Part shown: positions 1 to 9,317 of the stretch, in pieces
How positions within the stretch are numbered: position 1 is the first letter of the stretch
How the letters are laid out: each line of letters opens with the position of its first letter
NCBI GenBank assembly: GCA_029012125.1
Contig: JAQXLM010000053.1
Coordinates: 1-34,533 of the forward strand
DNA from: Eubacteriaceae bacterium
GTDB lineage: Bacteria > Bacillota > Clostridia > Peptostreptococcales > Anaerovoracaceae
DNA: 34,533 nucleotides
Reading direction: 5' to 3'
Program-made: the position numbers and the translations under genes
Notes under the pieces: generated by a model
Databases searched by the model: none
Told to the model about the DNA's origin: nothing
Seen by the model: the letters and a program-made list of their open reading frames with translations, nothing else

Positions 1-620
1 TCACCTTCGGTGGTGATGGCGGAACCTATGATATCGGTCTGCAATCACTGTCAGGTGCAATGGAAAGAGGCCACGACATGGTATATGTATGCTACGATAA
101 TGAAGCATACATGAACACCGGCGTACAGCGTTCATCATCAACCCCTAGATTTGCTGACGCAACAACCTCACCTGTAGGCGCTCATTCTTCAGGAAAGATT
201 CAGAACAAAAAAAACCTTACTGAGATAATTGCGGCTCACAATGTACCCTATGCGGCTCAGACAACTTTTATAGGTAATTTTAAGGATCTTCACGAAAAAG
301 CATACAAAGCAATATACACTAAAGGTCCTTGCTTCCTGAATATCCTTGCCCCTTGTCCAAGAGGATGGGGCTATGAGATGTCTGATATAGCTGAAATATG
401 CAAGCTTGCAGTAGATACATGCGTCTGGCCTATGTATGAAATAGTTGAAGGTAGATGGCATCTTACATATGAACCTAAGAAAAAGCTTCCTGTTGAAGAA
501 TTTCTATCCAAACAGAACAGATTCAAGCACATGTTTAAGAGCGGGAATGAATGGATGATAGAAGAGGCACAAGCCTACGTTGATCAGCAATGGGATAAGC
601 TATTATCAAAATGCAAATAA
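1..620 (+). CDS. porB: 2-oxoacid:ferredoxin oxidoreductase beta subunit, probably pyruvate synthase PorB (5' truncated)
   Basis: C-terminal part of the thiamine-pyrophosphate subunit of a 2-oxoacid:ferredoxin oxidoreductase, which makes or uses acetyl-CoA plus reduced ferredoxin in anaerobes. The reading frame is open from base 3, before the ATG at 60 listed in the ORF track, and encodes TFGGDGGTYDIGLQSLSGA, so the gene starts outside the window. GDGGTYDIG is the start of the TPP/Mg-binding motif, and YVCYDNEAYMNTGVQRS completes it. The later CPRGW segment is typical of PorB. Pyruvate is the most likely substrate, but 2-oxoisovalerate or another 2-oxoacid enzyme of the same family cannot be excluded without the alpha and gamma subunits. 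A hairpin terminator follows the stop codon, so the gene ends its own transcription unit and is separate from mutS. Confidence 0.88.
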   Translation, partial: TFGGDGGTYDIGLQSLSGAMERGHDMVYVCYDNEAYMNTGVQRSSSTPRFADATTSPVGAHSSGKIQNKKNLTEIIAAHNVPYAAQTTFIGNFKDLHEKAYKAIYTKGPCFLNILAPCPRGWGYEMSDIAEICKLAVDTCVWPMYEIVEGRWHLTYEPKKKLPVEEFLSKQNRFKHMFKSGNEWMIEEAQAYVDQQWDKLLSKCK

Positions 621-631
621 CACGAAATTAC

Positions 632-681
632 GGACAGCACTTTTAGCAAAACAGTAAATGCTTGAGGTGCTGTCCTTGTAT
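632..681 (+). terminator. Hairpin terminator after porB
   Basis: Perfect 9-bp inverted repeat GGACAGCAC (632-640) / GTGCTGTCC (667-675), with a 26-nt loop that can pair further (AGCA/TGCT). A T-rich tail TTGTATTTT follows. The U-tract is interrupted, so efficiency is uncertain, but its place between porB and the mutS promoter fits a Rho-independent terminator. Confidence 0.7.
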
Positions 682-704
682 TTTAGGAATAGTTTTGTTA
701 TAAT
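676..704 (+). promoter_or_regulatory. Extended -10 promoter for the mutS operon
   Basis: TGTTATAAT (696-704) is a perfect extended -10 element. TTGTAT at 676-681, 17 bp upstream, matches the -35 consensus at only three of six positions. The site lies just after the porB terminator stem and about 50 bp before the mutS start. No LexA box is visible here, so the mismatch-repair genes do not appear to be directly in the SOS regulon. Confidence 0.65.
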
Positions 705-754
705 AAAATGATATAAAATAAACTATTTACGTACTGAATTAAAGGAGAAATCAG

Positions 755-3373
755 ATGGCACAGCCTAAACTATCACCTATGATGCAACAGTATCTTGATA
801 TAAAAGAATCATATAAAGACTGTATTTTGTTCTTCAGACTGGGTGATTTCTACGAAATGTTCTTTGATGATGCTAAACTCGTATCCCGTGAACTGGAGCT
901 TACACTTACAGGTAAGAGCTGTGGACTGCCTGAGAGAGCTCCAATGTGTGGTGTTCCTTTTCACGCGGCTGAAACATATCTGGCAAAGCTGGTTGAGAAA
1001 GGGTATAAAGTAGCTATCTGTGAACAGGTTGAAGATCCTGCAGCAGCAAAAGGAATCGTAAAACGAGAGGTAATCAGAATAGTTACACCGGGAACAGTTA
1101 CATCTCAGACCATGCTAAAGGAAACTGAGAACAACTATCTGACATCTGTTTATATCAGTAAAGAGGGAATGTCAATTTCGTATTGTGACATTTCAACAGG
1201 GGAGTTATATTCCACAGAAGAAAACAGCAAATTGAATCTGATGGAAGATGTGCTGAATGAACTGGCGAAGATAGATCCAAAGGAAATAATTCTAAATGAA
1301 TCATCCGTAGAATTTGTTGATATAAATGATTTTAAAACTGTAACTTCAGCATATATCTCCTCAGTACCTGATACATATTATTCGCAAAAAGCTGCTGAGG
1401 ATACAGTAAAGGCTCAGTTTAACTGCCTATCCCTGACAACTTTGGGTCTGGCAGGCAGAAATCTATGTGTTTTATCTTTGGGAGCTTTGCTGACCTATCT
1501 GCTGGAGACACAGAAGCAGAGTCTTTCACAGCTGACAACCTGCTCCTTTTACGAGTTAGGAAAGCATATGTCACTGGACAAGGCTACTTTGCGGAATCTT
1601 GAGATAACCGAAACTTTATACGATAAAAGGATTCAGGGCTCACTTCTTGGCGTTCTGGACAAGACCGGAACAGCAATGGGAAGTCGAAAAATGAAGCAGT
1701 GGCTTCGCGAACCCCTTAATAATTCAAGGGAAATCAATAACAGACTGGATGCAGTCGAAGAACTGTTTAACAATCCGATTGTAGCTAACAATATAAAAGA
1801 AGCACTGAAGCAGGTTTACGATTTTGAACGACTTGCAGGTCGCGTAGCCTCCGGGAATGCTAACGGAAAGGATCTTCTGGCACTGAGAAATTCTGTCTTT
1901 GTTCTTCCTGAAATAAAGGACAGCCTTGCTGACACAGATTCAGAACTTCTTTCAGAGCTTAGCCGCCAGATACATGATTTAAGTAATATATACACTTTGA
2001 TAGAGGCATCTATAGTTGATGATCCACCTTTTACCATCAGAGAGGGCGGTCTGATAAAGGCAGGGTATTCTCAAGAACTGGATGATATAAAGTTCAGCAT
2101 CAAAGATGGCAAACAGTGGATAGCTAATCTGGAGAATAAAGAACGGGAGCGTACAGGTATTAAGACTCTAAAGGTAGGTTTTAATAAGGTTTTCGGATAC
2201 TATATTGATGTAACCAAGATGAACGCTAATCTAGTTCCTGATGACTACATTAGAAAACAGACTCTTGTTAATAATGAAAGATATATAACTCCTGAATTAA
2301 AGGAAATGGAAAATCTGGTTTTAAATGCGGAGACCAAGATTAATCAGATGGAGTATGAAATTTTCGTTTCCATCAGAACAGAAATTCAGAAATATATAAG
2401 AGAAATTCAGGAAACTTCCCAGGCAATCGCACAGCTGGATGTATTGTGTGCCTTTGCTAATGTCAGCAGTCAACTTGGCTATGTGAAGCCTGTAATTGAC
2501 GACAGCTATGAGCTTCAGATAGAAAACGGCAGACATCCTGTGATAGAGCAGATGACCGGTGGAGGCATGTTCGTTTCAAATGATACATATCTGAATAACA
2601 GTGATACAAGTCTTCTTATCATAACAGGTCCGAACATGGCCGGAAAATCGACATATATGAGACAAACTGCACTGATAGTTCTTATGGCACAGGCAGGTTG
2701 TTTCGTACCATGCGACTATGCAAGAATAGGTGTATGTGACCGCATATTTACCCGTATAGGAGCTTCTGACAATTTATCTCAGGGACAGTCTACTTTCTTC
2801 GTAGAAATGAGCGAGCTGGCATATATTCTTAACTGCTCAGCTGACAGAAGTCTGGTTATTCTTGACGAAATTGGACGCGGAACGAGCACATATGACGGTC
2901 TTTCAATAGCCTGGGCAGCCGTTGATTATCTCTGCAATGAAACTAATCATGTGAGAACTTTGTTTGCAACTCATTATCACGAGCTGACAGTTCTTGAGGA
3001 GCAGATTTATGGCGTAAAAAACCTTAATGTTGATGTTTCTGAAGAAAACGGGAACATAGTATTTTTGCATAAGATTGTTCCCGGTTCAGCAAGCAGGAGT
3101 TACGGAATACATGTGGCAAAGCTGGCCGGAGTTCCGAGAAAGCTTCTCCTAGATGCAGAAGAAAGATTGAAATGTCTTGAGGATAATGCTGTAGACATCC
3201 ATATGACAGATTCATTTCATAAAGATGTTCCTGTTGTGGAAGAACAGATATCATTCTTTACTCCGGGTCCTAATCCGGTAGTAGAACGCCTGAAAAATCT
3301 TGATCTTATGGAAATCACACCTTCACAGGCAATAAAAATACTAGAAGAATTAAAGGGTATAATCAATGATTAA
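755..3373 (+). CDS. mutS: DNA mismatch repair protein MutS
   Basis: Recognises base mismatches and small loops in new DNA and recruits MutL in an ATP-dependent way. The 872-residue length is normal for bacterial MutS1. The N-terminal mismatch-reading domain contains the Phe-X-Glu motif (GDFYEMFFDDA, about residues 30-40), which stacks on the mismatched base. The C-terminal ATPase has Walker A GPNMAGKST (about 625-633), a Walker B region LVILDEIGRGTSTYDG and the ATHYHEL segment. The start is supported by AAAGGAG seven bases before the ATG. The stop codon overlaps the mutL start by 8 bp, so the two proteins are probably translationally coupled. First gene of the repair operon. Confidence 0.98.
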   Translation: MAQPKLSPMMQQYLDIKESYKDCILFFRLGDFYEMFFDDAKLVSRELELTLTGKSCGLPERAPMCGVPFHAAETYLAKLVEKGYKVAICEQVEDPAAAKGIVKREVIRIVTPGTVTSQTMLKETENNYLTSVYISKEGMSISYCDISTGELYSTEENSKLNLMEDVLNELAKIDPKEIILNESSVEFVDINDFKTVTSAYISSVPDTYYSQKAAEDTVKAQFNCLSLTTLGLAGRNLCVLSLGALLTYLLETQKQSLSQLTTCSFYELGKHMSLDKATLRNLEITETLYDKRIQGSLLGVLDKTGTAMGSRKMKQWLREPLNNSREINNRLDAVEELFNNPIVANNIKEALKQVYDFERLAGRVASGNANGKDLLALRNSVFVLPEIKDSLADTDSELLSELSRQIHDLSNIYTLIEASIVDDPPFTIREGGLIKAGYSQELDDIKFSIKDGKQWIANLENKERERTGIKTLKVGFNKVFGYYIDVTKMNANLVPDDYIRKQTLVNNERYITPELKEMENLVLNAETKINQMEYEIFVSIRTEIQKYIREIQETSQAIAQLDVLCAFANVSSQLGYVKPVIDDSYELQIENGRHPVIEQMTGGGMFVSNDTYLNNSDTSLLIITGPNMAGKSTYMRQTALIVLMAQAGCFVPCDYARIGVCDRIFTRIGASDNLSQGQSTFFVEMSELAYILNCSADRSLVILDEIGRGTSTYDGLSIAWAAVDYLCNETNHVRTLFATHYHELTVLEEQIYGVKNLNVDVSEENGNIVFLHKIVPGSASRSYGIHVAKLAGVPRKLLLDAEERLKCLEDNAVDIHMTDSFHKDVPVVEEQISFFTPGPNPVVERLKNLDLMEITPSQAIKILEELKGIIND

Positions 3374-5180
3374 AGTATTGGATAAAAGTGTTGCAGACAA
3401 AATTGCAGCAGGAGAGGTAATTGAGCGACCTGCATCCATAGTAAAAGAACTGGTTGAAAATTCAATAGACTCAGGTGCTGATTCGATTATTGTTGAAATA
3501 AAAAACGGAGGAAAATCTTATATTCGTGTAACGGATAACGGCTCCGGAATAAAAGCAGAAGAGGCAGAAACTGCCTTTCTTCGTCATGCAACAAGTAAGA
3601 TAAACACAGCCGGGGATCTTAACGCAATAGAAACTCTGGGATTTAGAGGGGAAGCTCTTGCCAGCATTGCAGCTGTAACCCACACAGAACTGATTACCAA
3701 AGAGGCTGACAGTCAAACTGGAACAAGAATACTGATACATGGAAGTGAGGTTATTTCAAATATCAAAACAGGATGTCCAAACGGTACAACCTTTGTTATT
3801 ACGGATTTGTTCTATAATACACCTGCAAGACTCAAATTCCTAAAATCAGATGCAGCAGAAGCAAGCCAGATAATTGAATTTATGAGTATGATAGCATTGG
3901 CTTTTCCCTACATTAAATTCAGATTTATTAACAATGGCAATATTCTGTTCTCAACATCCGGCAAAGGCGATCTTCATGGGGCTATTCTGGCTGTTTATCA
4001 GCTTAAAGAATATAAGGATTTGGTTAAGGTTGATTATAATATAGGAGACAATGCTGTAATAGGATATATATCAAAGCCATCCCTGTCCAGAACCAACAGG
4101 AGAAATCAGGTATTCTTTGTTAATGGCAGAGTAGTATCCAGCAAAGTTATTGAAAAAGGTGTGGCAGAAGGGTATAGAGAACGCCTTTTCGAGGGAAGAC
4201 ACCCGGTATGCTTTCTGTTTATCAAAACCAATCCTGCCAAACTTGATGTAAATATTCATCCAAATAAGAAAGAAGTTCGTTTTGACAACGAAAGGGAGAT
4301 AATTGAGCTTGTAAGTCAGGGAATTGTACAAGCCCTCAGCACAGATACTGCCGTAATCGATGCTGTACCGAGAGTTTCATCAGCTCCTAATCTCTTTGTC
4401 AGCGAGATAAAAGAAAAAAAAGAAACAGTAGAACAGGTTGACATAAAACAAATACTGTCGAATAAGCCTCCGCGGGTTGCTGAACCACAGATTGCTGAGA
4501 ATATAACGAAGCCCCTTTCAGAAGTGCCTGAGGAAGAGAGTAAAAAAGAGGAAGACGATAAAAAAATTGGAATTTCAATCAGTGAACCGGCTTTAAAGCC
4601 TTTTGATTTTGATGATTTGAATCCTACAGGTGCCATATTCAACACATATATAACAGCTGTTGACAGTAACAGCTTCTATCTGATAGATCAGCATGCGGCT
4701 CATGAAAGAATTTTATATGAAAAGCTCGTCAGTGAGTATATGGCTGATGAAAAGCTTAGACAGCCTATTTTAACCCCACTTGTAATAGATGTGACACCAT
4801 CACTTATGGAGAAAAGAGAGCAGTGGATGGGTCCACTAACTGAGATGGGCTTTGATCTGTCAGAATTTGGTGGGAATTCAATTCTAATAAGAGAAATACC
4901 TACGTTTATGAGCATAGGAGAGGCTGAAGATTTTGTTCAGACTTATTTGGATAATGCGGATGAAGGCGGCAAAATATCCAATACAGTGGTGATAGATAAG
5001 CTGATTACAAAATCATGTAAAGCAGCTGTAAAGGCTCATGATCATTTAAGTATGGGGGAGATAGGAGAGCTTTTGAATCAGTTGAAGGAGTGTAGAAATC
5101 CTTTTTCATGCCCTCATGGAAGGCCAACATTTATAAGAATGTCCATCTATGAAATAGAAAAAATGTTTAAGAGAGTTTAG
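3366..5180 (+). CDS. mutL: DNA mismatch repair protein MutL, endonuclease type
   Basis: Couples mismatch recognition by MutS to strand incision. The N-terminal GHKL ATPase shows ELVENSIDSGA, DNGSGI and GFRGEAL. A charged, poorly conserved linker (about residues 335-415, rich in Lys and Glu) leads to the C-terminal dimerisation domain. That domain carries the metal-binding endonuclease motif DQHAAHERILYE, matching DQHA(X)2E(X)4E, plus SCKAAVKAHD and CPHGRPT near the end. By family knowledge, MutL with these motifs nicks DNA itself, as expected in bacteria without MutH. The 604-residue length is normal. The gene overlaps mutS by 8 bp and miaA follows after 3 bp. Confidence 0.97.
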   Translation: MIKVLDKSVADKIAAGEVIERPASIVKELVENSIDSGADSIIVEIKNGGKSYIRVTDNGSGIKAEEAETAFLRHATSKINTAGDLNAIETLGFRGEALASIAAVTHTELITKEADSQTGTRILIHGSEVISNIKTGCPNGTTFVITDLFYNTPARLKFLKSDAAEASQIIEFMSMIALAFPYIKFRFINNGNILFSTSGKGDLHGAILAVYQLKEYKDLVKVDYNIGDNAVIGYISKPSLSRTNRRNQVFFVNGRVVSSKVIEKGVAEGYRERLFEGRHPVCFLFIKTNPAKLDVNIHPNKKEVRFDNEREIIELVSQGIVQALSTDTAVIDAVPRVSSAPNLFVSEIKEKKETVEQVDIKQILSNKPPRVAEPQIAENITKPLSEVPEEESKKEEDDKKIGISISEPALKPFDFDDLNPTGAIFNTYITAVDSNSFYLIDQHAAHERILYEKLVSEYMADEKLRQPILTPLVIDVTPSLMEKREQWMGPLTEMGFDLSEFGGNSILIREIPTFMSIGEAEDFVQTYLDNADEGGKISNTVVIDKLITKSCKAAVKAHDHLSMGEIGELLNQLKECRNPFSCPHGRPTFIRMSIYEIEKMFKRV

Positions 5181-5183
5181 ATA

Positions 5184-6110
5184 ATGAAAAGAGAAATAAT
5201 TGCAATATGTGGCCCCACGGCTGTTGGAAAAACTAAATATGCAATTGAAACTGCCAAGCACTTTAACGGTGAGATAGTTTCCTGTGATTCTATGCAGCTG
5301 TATAAGTATATGGACATCGGCAGTGCCAAGCCAACTGCTGAAGAACAGGCTAAGGTGAAGCACTATCTTGTGGATCAGATAGATCCGAGAGAGATGTTTT
5401 CTGTAGCAAAGTATCAGAAACTGGCAAAGGAGGCTATTGAAGAAATATTCAATAAAGGAAAGACTCCTATAATAGCCGGAGGAACAGGCCTTTATCTTAA
5501 TTCGCTTCTTTATGACATGGATTTCAGTGCTCCTCCTATGGAAAATGAGTACAGGAACAGATTATATGATGATGCTGAAAGGTTTGGCGCAGAGGCACTT
5601 CATCAAAGACTTAAGGAACTGGATCCTGACGCAGCAGAACGCATCCATCCCAATAATGTGAAAAAAGTTGTCAGAGCTCTGGAAGCTGCACAAGCAGGAA
5701 ACAAGGTTAAAAATTTTGCTACTGAGCTAAGGCCTTGCACTGATTACACGGTAAAGCTTATCGGGCTGACACGTGATCGAGGAGAACTCTACGAAAGAAT
5801 CAATTTGCGTGTAGACATTCTCATAGAAATGGGACTTATTGACGAAGTGAAGGGATTGCTGGACCGTGGTCTTTCTGAGAGTGATATATCCATGAAGGGA
5901 ATCGGATACAAAGAAATAATAGGATATTGCAACCATGAGTATGATTTAGAAACAGCTGTTAATATGGTAAAAAAGAATACACGTCGCTATGCCAAACGAC
6001 AGCTGACCTGGTTCAAAAGATACGATGATATGAAATGGTTCGATATTTCACAGTATAGTAGTGATGAAGAATGTCTGGAGGATGTTTTTAAATGGCTGGA
6101 AAAGAAGTAA
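5184..6110 (+). CDS. miaA: tRNA dimethylallyltransferase MiaA
   Basis: Transfers a dimethylallyl group to the N6 of adenosine-37 in tRNAs that read codons starting with U; this is the first step of the i6A/ms2i6A modification. The P-loop CGPTAVGKT lies at about residues 8-16, followed by the family motif SCDSMQLYKYMDIGSAKP and the later IAGGTGLYLNSLLY. Near the C-terminus KNTRRYAKRQLTWFKR is the usual MiaA tRNA-contact segment. The 308-residue length is normal. The ribosome site is weak and the start lies 3 bp after the mutL stop, suggesting translational coupling. The end overlaps the next gene by 19 bp. The mutS-mutL-miaA order is a common Firmicute arrangement. Confidence 0.97.
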   Translation: MKREIIAICGPTAVGKTKYAIETAKHFNGEIVSCDSMQLYKYMDIGSAKPTAEEQAKVKHYLVDQIDPREMFSVAKYQKLAKEAIEEIFNKGKTPIIAGGTGLYLNSLLYDMDFSAPPMENEYRNRLYDDAERFGAEALHQRLKELDPDAAERIHPNNVKKVVRALEAAQAGNKVKNFATELRPCTDYTVKLIGLTRDRGELYERINLRVDILIEMGLIDEVKGLLDRGLSESDISMKGIGYKEIIGYCNHEYDLETAVNMVKKNTRRYAKRQLTWFKRYDDMKWFDISQYSSDEECLEDVFKWLEKK

Positions 6111-7222
6111 GAGTTCATAATAAGAGTGCCAAACCGGATAATATCGTCAAAAAAGAAGCACGCATCTTTCAGGATTGCGAGTCTCTTGAGAAACAGCTTC
6201 CAAGATTTATGAACGGTTTTTTCAGATATCTGAAGGGCAATGTTTTACCTATGACAAGGTATGCCTATCTTCATGATATTAAGTTTTTCTGTAACTATCT
6301 GATAAATGAAACTGATTTAACTCAGGCTTCTGATACATCAAAAATCACCTTGGAAGAGTTCTCTAAGATTAAGGCGGTAGATGTGAACATATATATCGAT
6401 TACTGCAGACAGTATAAGGTTGAAACTGATGATTCCGTATACATTTACGAAAACAACAACAGTACACTGGCAAGAAAGAAATCTTCAGTTTCCGTACTAT
6501 TTAAACACCTCTATCGTGATGAGTTAATCCCCAAGAACATCACTGACGGTTTTGACCCAATAAGACTGCCTAAGGCAGGAGAGAGAGAAATCAAAGCTCT
6601 TCAGGATGATGAAGTAATGATTATGCTTGATGCAGTTACTAACGGTACAGGATTGACCAAACACCAGCATAGCTACTGGGAGCGAACAAAGAAAAGAGAT
6701 AAGGCAATACTGATTATATTTCTTACTTACGGATTACGTTTATCAGAGCTGCAGCAGCTGAATATTTCATCTTTCAATTTTAACCGAGGTGAGTTTAAAA
6801 TATTCAGAAAACGTGGGAAAGAGTCCATTATGCCGCTGAACGACTCTGTTAAAGCAGTTCTGGAGGATTATCTATCCAATGAAAGAGCTGATGAATCCAC
6901 ACTCTCTGATGAAAATAAAGATGCTTTGTTCCTGTCACTTCAGGGAACCAGAATGACAGAGCGTCAAATCAGGGAACTTGTAAAAAAATACACATCTATT
7001 GCTTTGAATACTACTCAGCATGAAGGCTATAGTCCGCATAAACTGAGGGCTACAGCGGCTACAAGTTTAATCGGCAGAGGCAATTCAATCTTTGATGTAG
7101 CAGCCTTGCTGGATCACGAGCAGGTTACAACAACTCAATTATATGCAAAACATAAACAGAACGTTAAACACGATCTTGTTAGCGATATGGAATGGGAAAA
7201 GGAAAGGTTAGGAGAAAAATAA
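6092..7222 (+). CDS. Tyrosine site-specific recombinase, Xer-like
   Basis: Member of the lambda-integrase/Xer family, which cut and rejoin DNA through a catalytic tyrosine. The 376-residue protein has a SAM-like core-binding domain (about 35-160) and a C-terminal catalytic domain. The full catalytic set is visible: R216 in YGLRLSEL, K243 in KRGKE, H316 and R319 in SPHKLR, H342 in LLDHEQ, and the nucleophile Y351 in QLYAKH. Asp replaces the usual Gly before H342. The start is supported by GGAGG ten bases upstream, inside miaA, which it overlaps by 19 bp. Context is a housekeeping operon rather than a mobile element, and no att repeats are seen. It may be the chromosome-dimer resolvase (XerC/XerD/CodV role), but that assignment is inference. 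Confidence 0.85.
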   Translation: MAGKEVRVHNKSAKPDNIVKKEARIFQDCESLEKQLPRFMNGFFRYLKGNVLPMTRYAYLHDIKFFCNYLINETDLTQASDTSKITLEEFSKIKAVDVNIYIDYCRQYKVETDDSVYIYENNNSTLARKKSSVSVLFKHLYRDELIPKNITDGFDPIRLPKAGEREIKALQDDEVMIMLDAVTNGTGLTKHQHSYWERTKKRDKAILIIFLTYGLRLSELQQLNISSFNFNRGEFKIFRKRGKESIMPLNDSVKAVLEDYLSNERADESTLSDENKDALFLSLQGTRMTERQIRELVKKYTSIALNTTQHEGYSPHKLRATAATSLIGRGNSIFDVAALLDHEQVTTTQLYAKHKQNVKHDLVSDMEWEKERLGEK

Positions 7223-7226
7223 AACA

Positions 7227-8516
7227 ATGAATTACAGTAAGAAACTACTGACAAAAGAACTTGGAATTGATTCAAAAGTGCTGGCTTTGATAGATGAAGC
7301 TGAGGAATCTGTCAAGGAGCAGTTTAAGGCTTTAGATGATATTGCAGCTTATAATCAGTATAAGGTGTTATCAGTCCTGCAGAAGCATAAAATTGCTGAC
7401 AGGCATTTTGCATGGAACACGGGCTACGGATATAATGATTCCGGAAGAGAAGCCGTTGAGATGGTATATGCAGATGTATTCGGAACTGAGGCGGCCCTTG
7501 TAAGACCTACAATTGTAAATGGCACTCATGCTCTGGCCATAACACTTATGGGAATTCTTCGCCCAGGGGATGAGATGATATATTGCAGCGGAGGACCATA
7601 TGATACTCTAGAAGAGGTTATCGGAATCAGAGGAGAGGGCATGGGATCACTGAAGGAATATGGTGTTACTTATAAACAGATTGATCTTCTTCCTGATGGA
7701 TCCATAGATTTAGAAGCTTTAAAAAACACAATATGTGAAAAGACCAGAATGGTTTGCGTTCAGCGTGCTACAGGATATGCTTGGCGTAAATCTATTACGG
7801 TAAACCAAATTGGAGAAGTAGCGGAACTGGTGCATAATATCAATCCGGACATTGTTTGTATGGTTGACAACTGTTATGGCGAGTTTTTGGATATTGTAGA
7901 ACCTACAAACCTTGGAGTTGACATTATGGCCGGTTCTCTAATTAAAAATCCGGGTGGCGGCTTGGCACTTACCGGTGGTTATGTCTGTGGACGTAAAGAT
8001 CTTGTTGAAAACGTTTCTTACAGAATGACATGTCCCGGAATCGGTGCAGAATGTGGTCTTACTTTCGGGCAGACAAGAACAATACTTCAGGGCTTGTTCT
8101 TAGCTCCAAAAACAGTTAACGGAGCTGTTAAAGGTGCCATTTTATGTGCTGCTGTATATGAAAAGCTTGGATATCCTGTATGTCCGGGAGTAAATGATAC
8201 TCGAAGTGACATTATACAGGCGGTTCAGCTTGGATCTCCTGAGGCTATGGTGGCATTCTGTGAAGGAATTCAGTTTGCCGCACCCATAGATTCTCACGTT
8301 GCACCTGTACCTTGGGCAATGCCCGGTTATGAAGATGAAGTTATAATGGCAGCAGGCGCATTTGTTCAAGGTTCTTCAATAGAACTTAGCGCGGATGGTC
8401 CTATAAGAGAGCCTTATAACGTGTATTTTCAGGGCGGTTTGACATATGAGCATTCCAAATTCGGTGTATTAAAATCTGTTAACAGAATGTATGAGAAGGG
8501 AATTATTGTCTTATAA
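7227..8516 (+). CDS. Methionine gamma-lyase family PLP enzyme (aluminium-resistance protein, YnbB family)
   Basis: Fold-type I pyridoxal-phosphate enzyme of the family annotated as methionine gamma-lyase-like or aluminium resistance protein (B. subtilis YnbB). The likely cofactor lysine is K240 in AGSLIKNPGGGLALTGGY. VRPTIVNGTHALAITLMG precedes it as the phosphate-binding region, and VDNCYGEF holds the conserved Asp that contacts the pyridine nitrogen. The 429-residue length is normal. The true substrate of this subfamily is not settled, so a specific reaction should not be assumed. The start follows AGGAG, and the gene begins 4 bp after the recombinase stop. In B. subtilis this family is also encoded close to miaA, so the location is conventional. 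Confidence 0.9.
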   Translation: MNYSKKLLTKELGIDSKVLALIDEAEESVKEQFKALDDIAAYNQYKVLSVLQKHKIADRHFAWNTGYGYNDSGREAVEMVYADVFGTEAALVRPTIVNGTHALAITLMGILRPGDEMIYCSGGPYDTLEEVIGIRGEGMGSLKEYGVTYKQIDLLPDGSIDLEALKNTICEKTRMVCVQRATGYAWRKSITVNQIGEVAELVHNINPDIVCMVDNCYGEFLDIVEPTNLGVDIMAGSLIKNPGGGLALTGGYVCGRKDLVENVSYRMTCPGIGAECGLTFGQTRTILQGLFLAPKTVNGAVKGAILCAAVYEKLGYPVCPGVNDTRSDIIQAVQLGSPEAMVAFCEGIQFAAPIDSHVAPVPWAMPGYEDEVIMAAGAFVQGSSIELSADGPIREPYNVYFQGGLTYEHSKFGVLKSVNRMYEKGIIVL

Positions 8517-8537
8517 TTAAAAGGGGTTAAAAGGGAT

Positions 8538-9251
8538 ATGATTAAGAATCGCAGACTACAGATAGTACTTTCCATAATAAAGCTAATGATTCTGATAGGG
8601 ATTACAGTTGCAGTTCCTCTGTATATTTACTTCTATCATTATGATTTTATTACCAGATTTAAATCTTTAGAAGACGTTACGGAATTTCTGATGCCGTACA
8701 AGTTTGCAAGTATATTCATATATATTGGACTTCAGGCAGTTCAGATTATTATCTCCGTTTTGCCCGGTCAGGCCTTTCAGTTTGCTGCCGGATACCTATA
8801 TACGTTCTTTCCGGGATTATTATTTTCAGTAATCGGAGCAGTGCTTGGAACTACCTGTTCCTTTTATCTGGCTAAGATATTAGGACAAAACGCCATACAC
8901 ATATTATTTAGTGAGGATAAAACATCATATTATCTTGAAAAGCTTAACAGCAGGCGAGCTTATACCGTTGTGTTTGTGTTATATTTAATTCCGGGATTTC
9001 CTAAGGATATAATAAGTTATGTTGCAGGAATATCAGAAATGAAGTTCAAACCATTTATCTGCATTTCACTTCTGGGGCGATTGCCCGGAATGTGTGCAAG
9101 CCTGATAATAGGGGACTTATATTTCCGTAAGCACTTTGTAATTATGGGCATTGTAGCAGCAAGTGCTGTTATAGCATTTTTTGTGTGTATTATCAAAAGA
9201 AAATCAATAAAAGAAAAGATGGATAAGTTATTTCAGGTTATTACAAGATAA
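8538..9251 (+). CDS. TVP38/TMEM64 (DedA-like) family membrane protein
   Basis: Polytopic inner-membrane protein of 237 residues. An N-terminal membrane segment (about 10-30) and several later ones surround the family core AGYLYTFFPGLLFSVIGAVLGTTCSFYLAKILG, with a downstream LIPGFPKDIISYVAGIS and GRLPGMCASLIIGD. These are typical of the SNARE-associated/VTT domain. By family knowledge such proteins are linked to lipid scrambling or undecaprenyl-phosphate recycling; the exact role here is unknown. GGGG and AAGGG motifs precede the ATG. It is the last gene of the mutS operon and is followed directly by a terminator. Confidence 0.88.
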   Translation: MIKNRRLQIVLSIIKLMILIGITVAVPLYIYFYHYDFITRFKSLEDVTEFLMPYKFASIFIYIGLQAVQIIISVLPGQAFQFAAGYLYTFFPGLLFSVIGAVLGTTCSFYLAKILGQNAIHILFSEDKTSYYLEKLNSRRAYTVVFVLYLIPGFPKDIISYVAGISEMKFKPFICISLLGRLPGMCASLIIGDLYFRKHFVIMGIVAASAVIAFFVCIIKRKSIKEKMDKLFQVITR

Positions 9252-9255
9252 ACAG

Positions 9256-9283
9256 GCAGCCGTATATTGCGGCTGTTTTTTTA
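9256..9283 (+). terminator. Rho-independent terminator of the mutS operon
   Basis: CAGCCG (9257-9262) and CGGCTG (9270-9275) pair around a 7-nt loop, extended by a G-U pair and followed by seven T residues. It begins a few bases after the stop codon of the TVP38-family gene. It isolates the operon from the SOS-type promoter that starts about 15 bp later. Confidence 0.88.
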
Positions 9284-9295
9284 AAAAATTTTATA

Positions 9296-9309
9296 CGAAC
9301 AAATGTTTA
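9296..9309 (+). promoter_or_regulatory. LexA box 1
   Basis: CGAACAAATGTTTA matches the Gram-positive SOS operator CGAACRNRYGTTYC except in the last bases. It sits upstream of the -35 element of the LysM gene. Confidence 0.75.
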
Positions 9310-9317
9310 TTTTTCTG

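Noticed and set aside
6092-7222. Integrase of an integrative element with nearby attachment sites.
   Set aside because: No direct repeats, tRNA gene or phage/plasmid genes are near, and it is embedded in a housekeeping operon.
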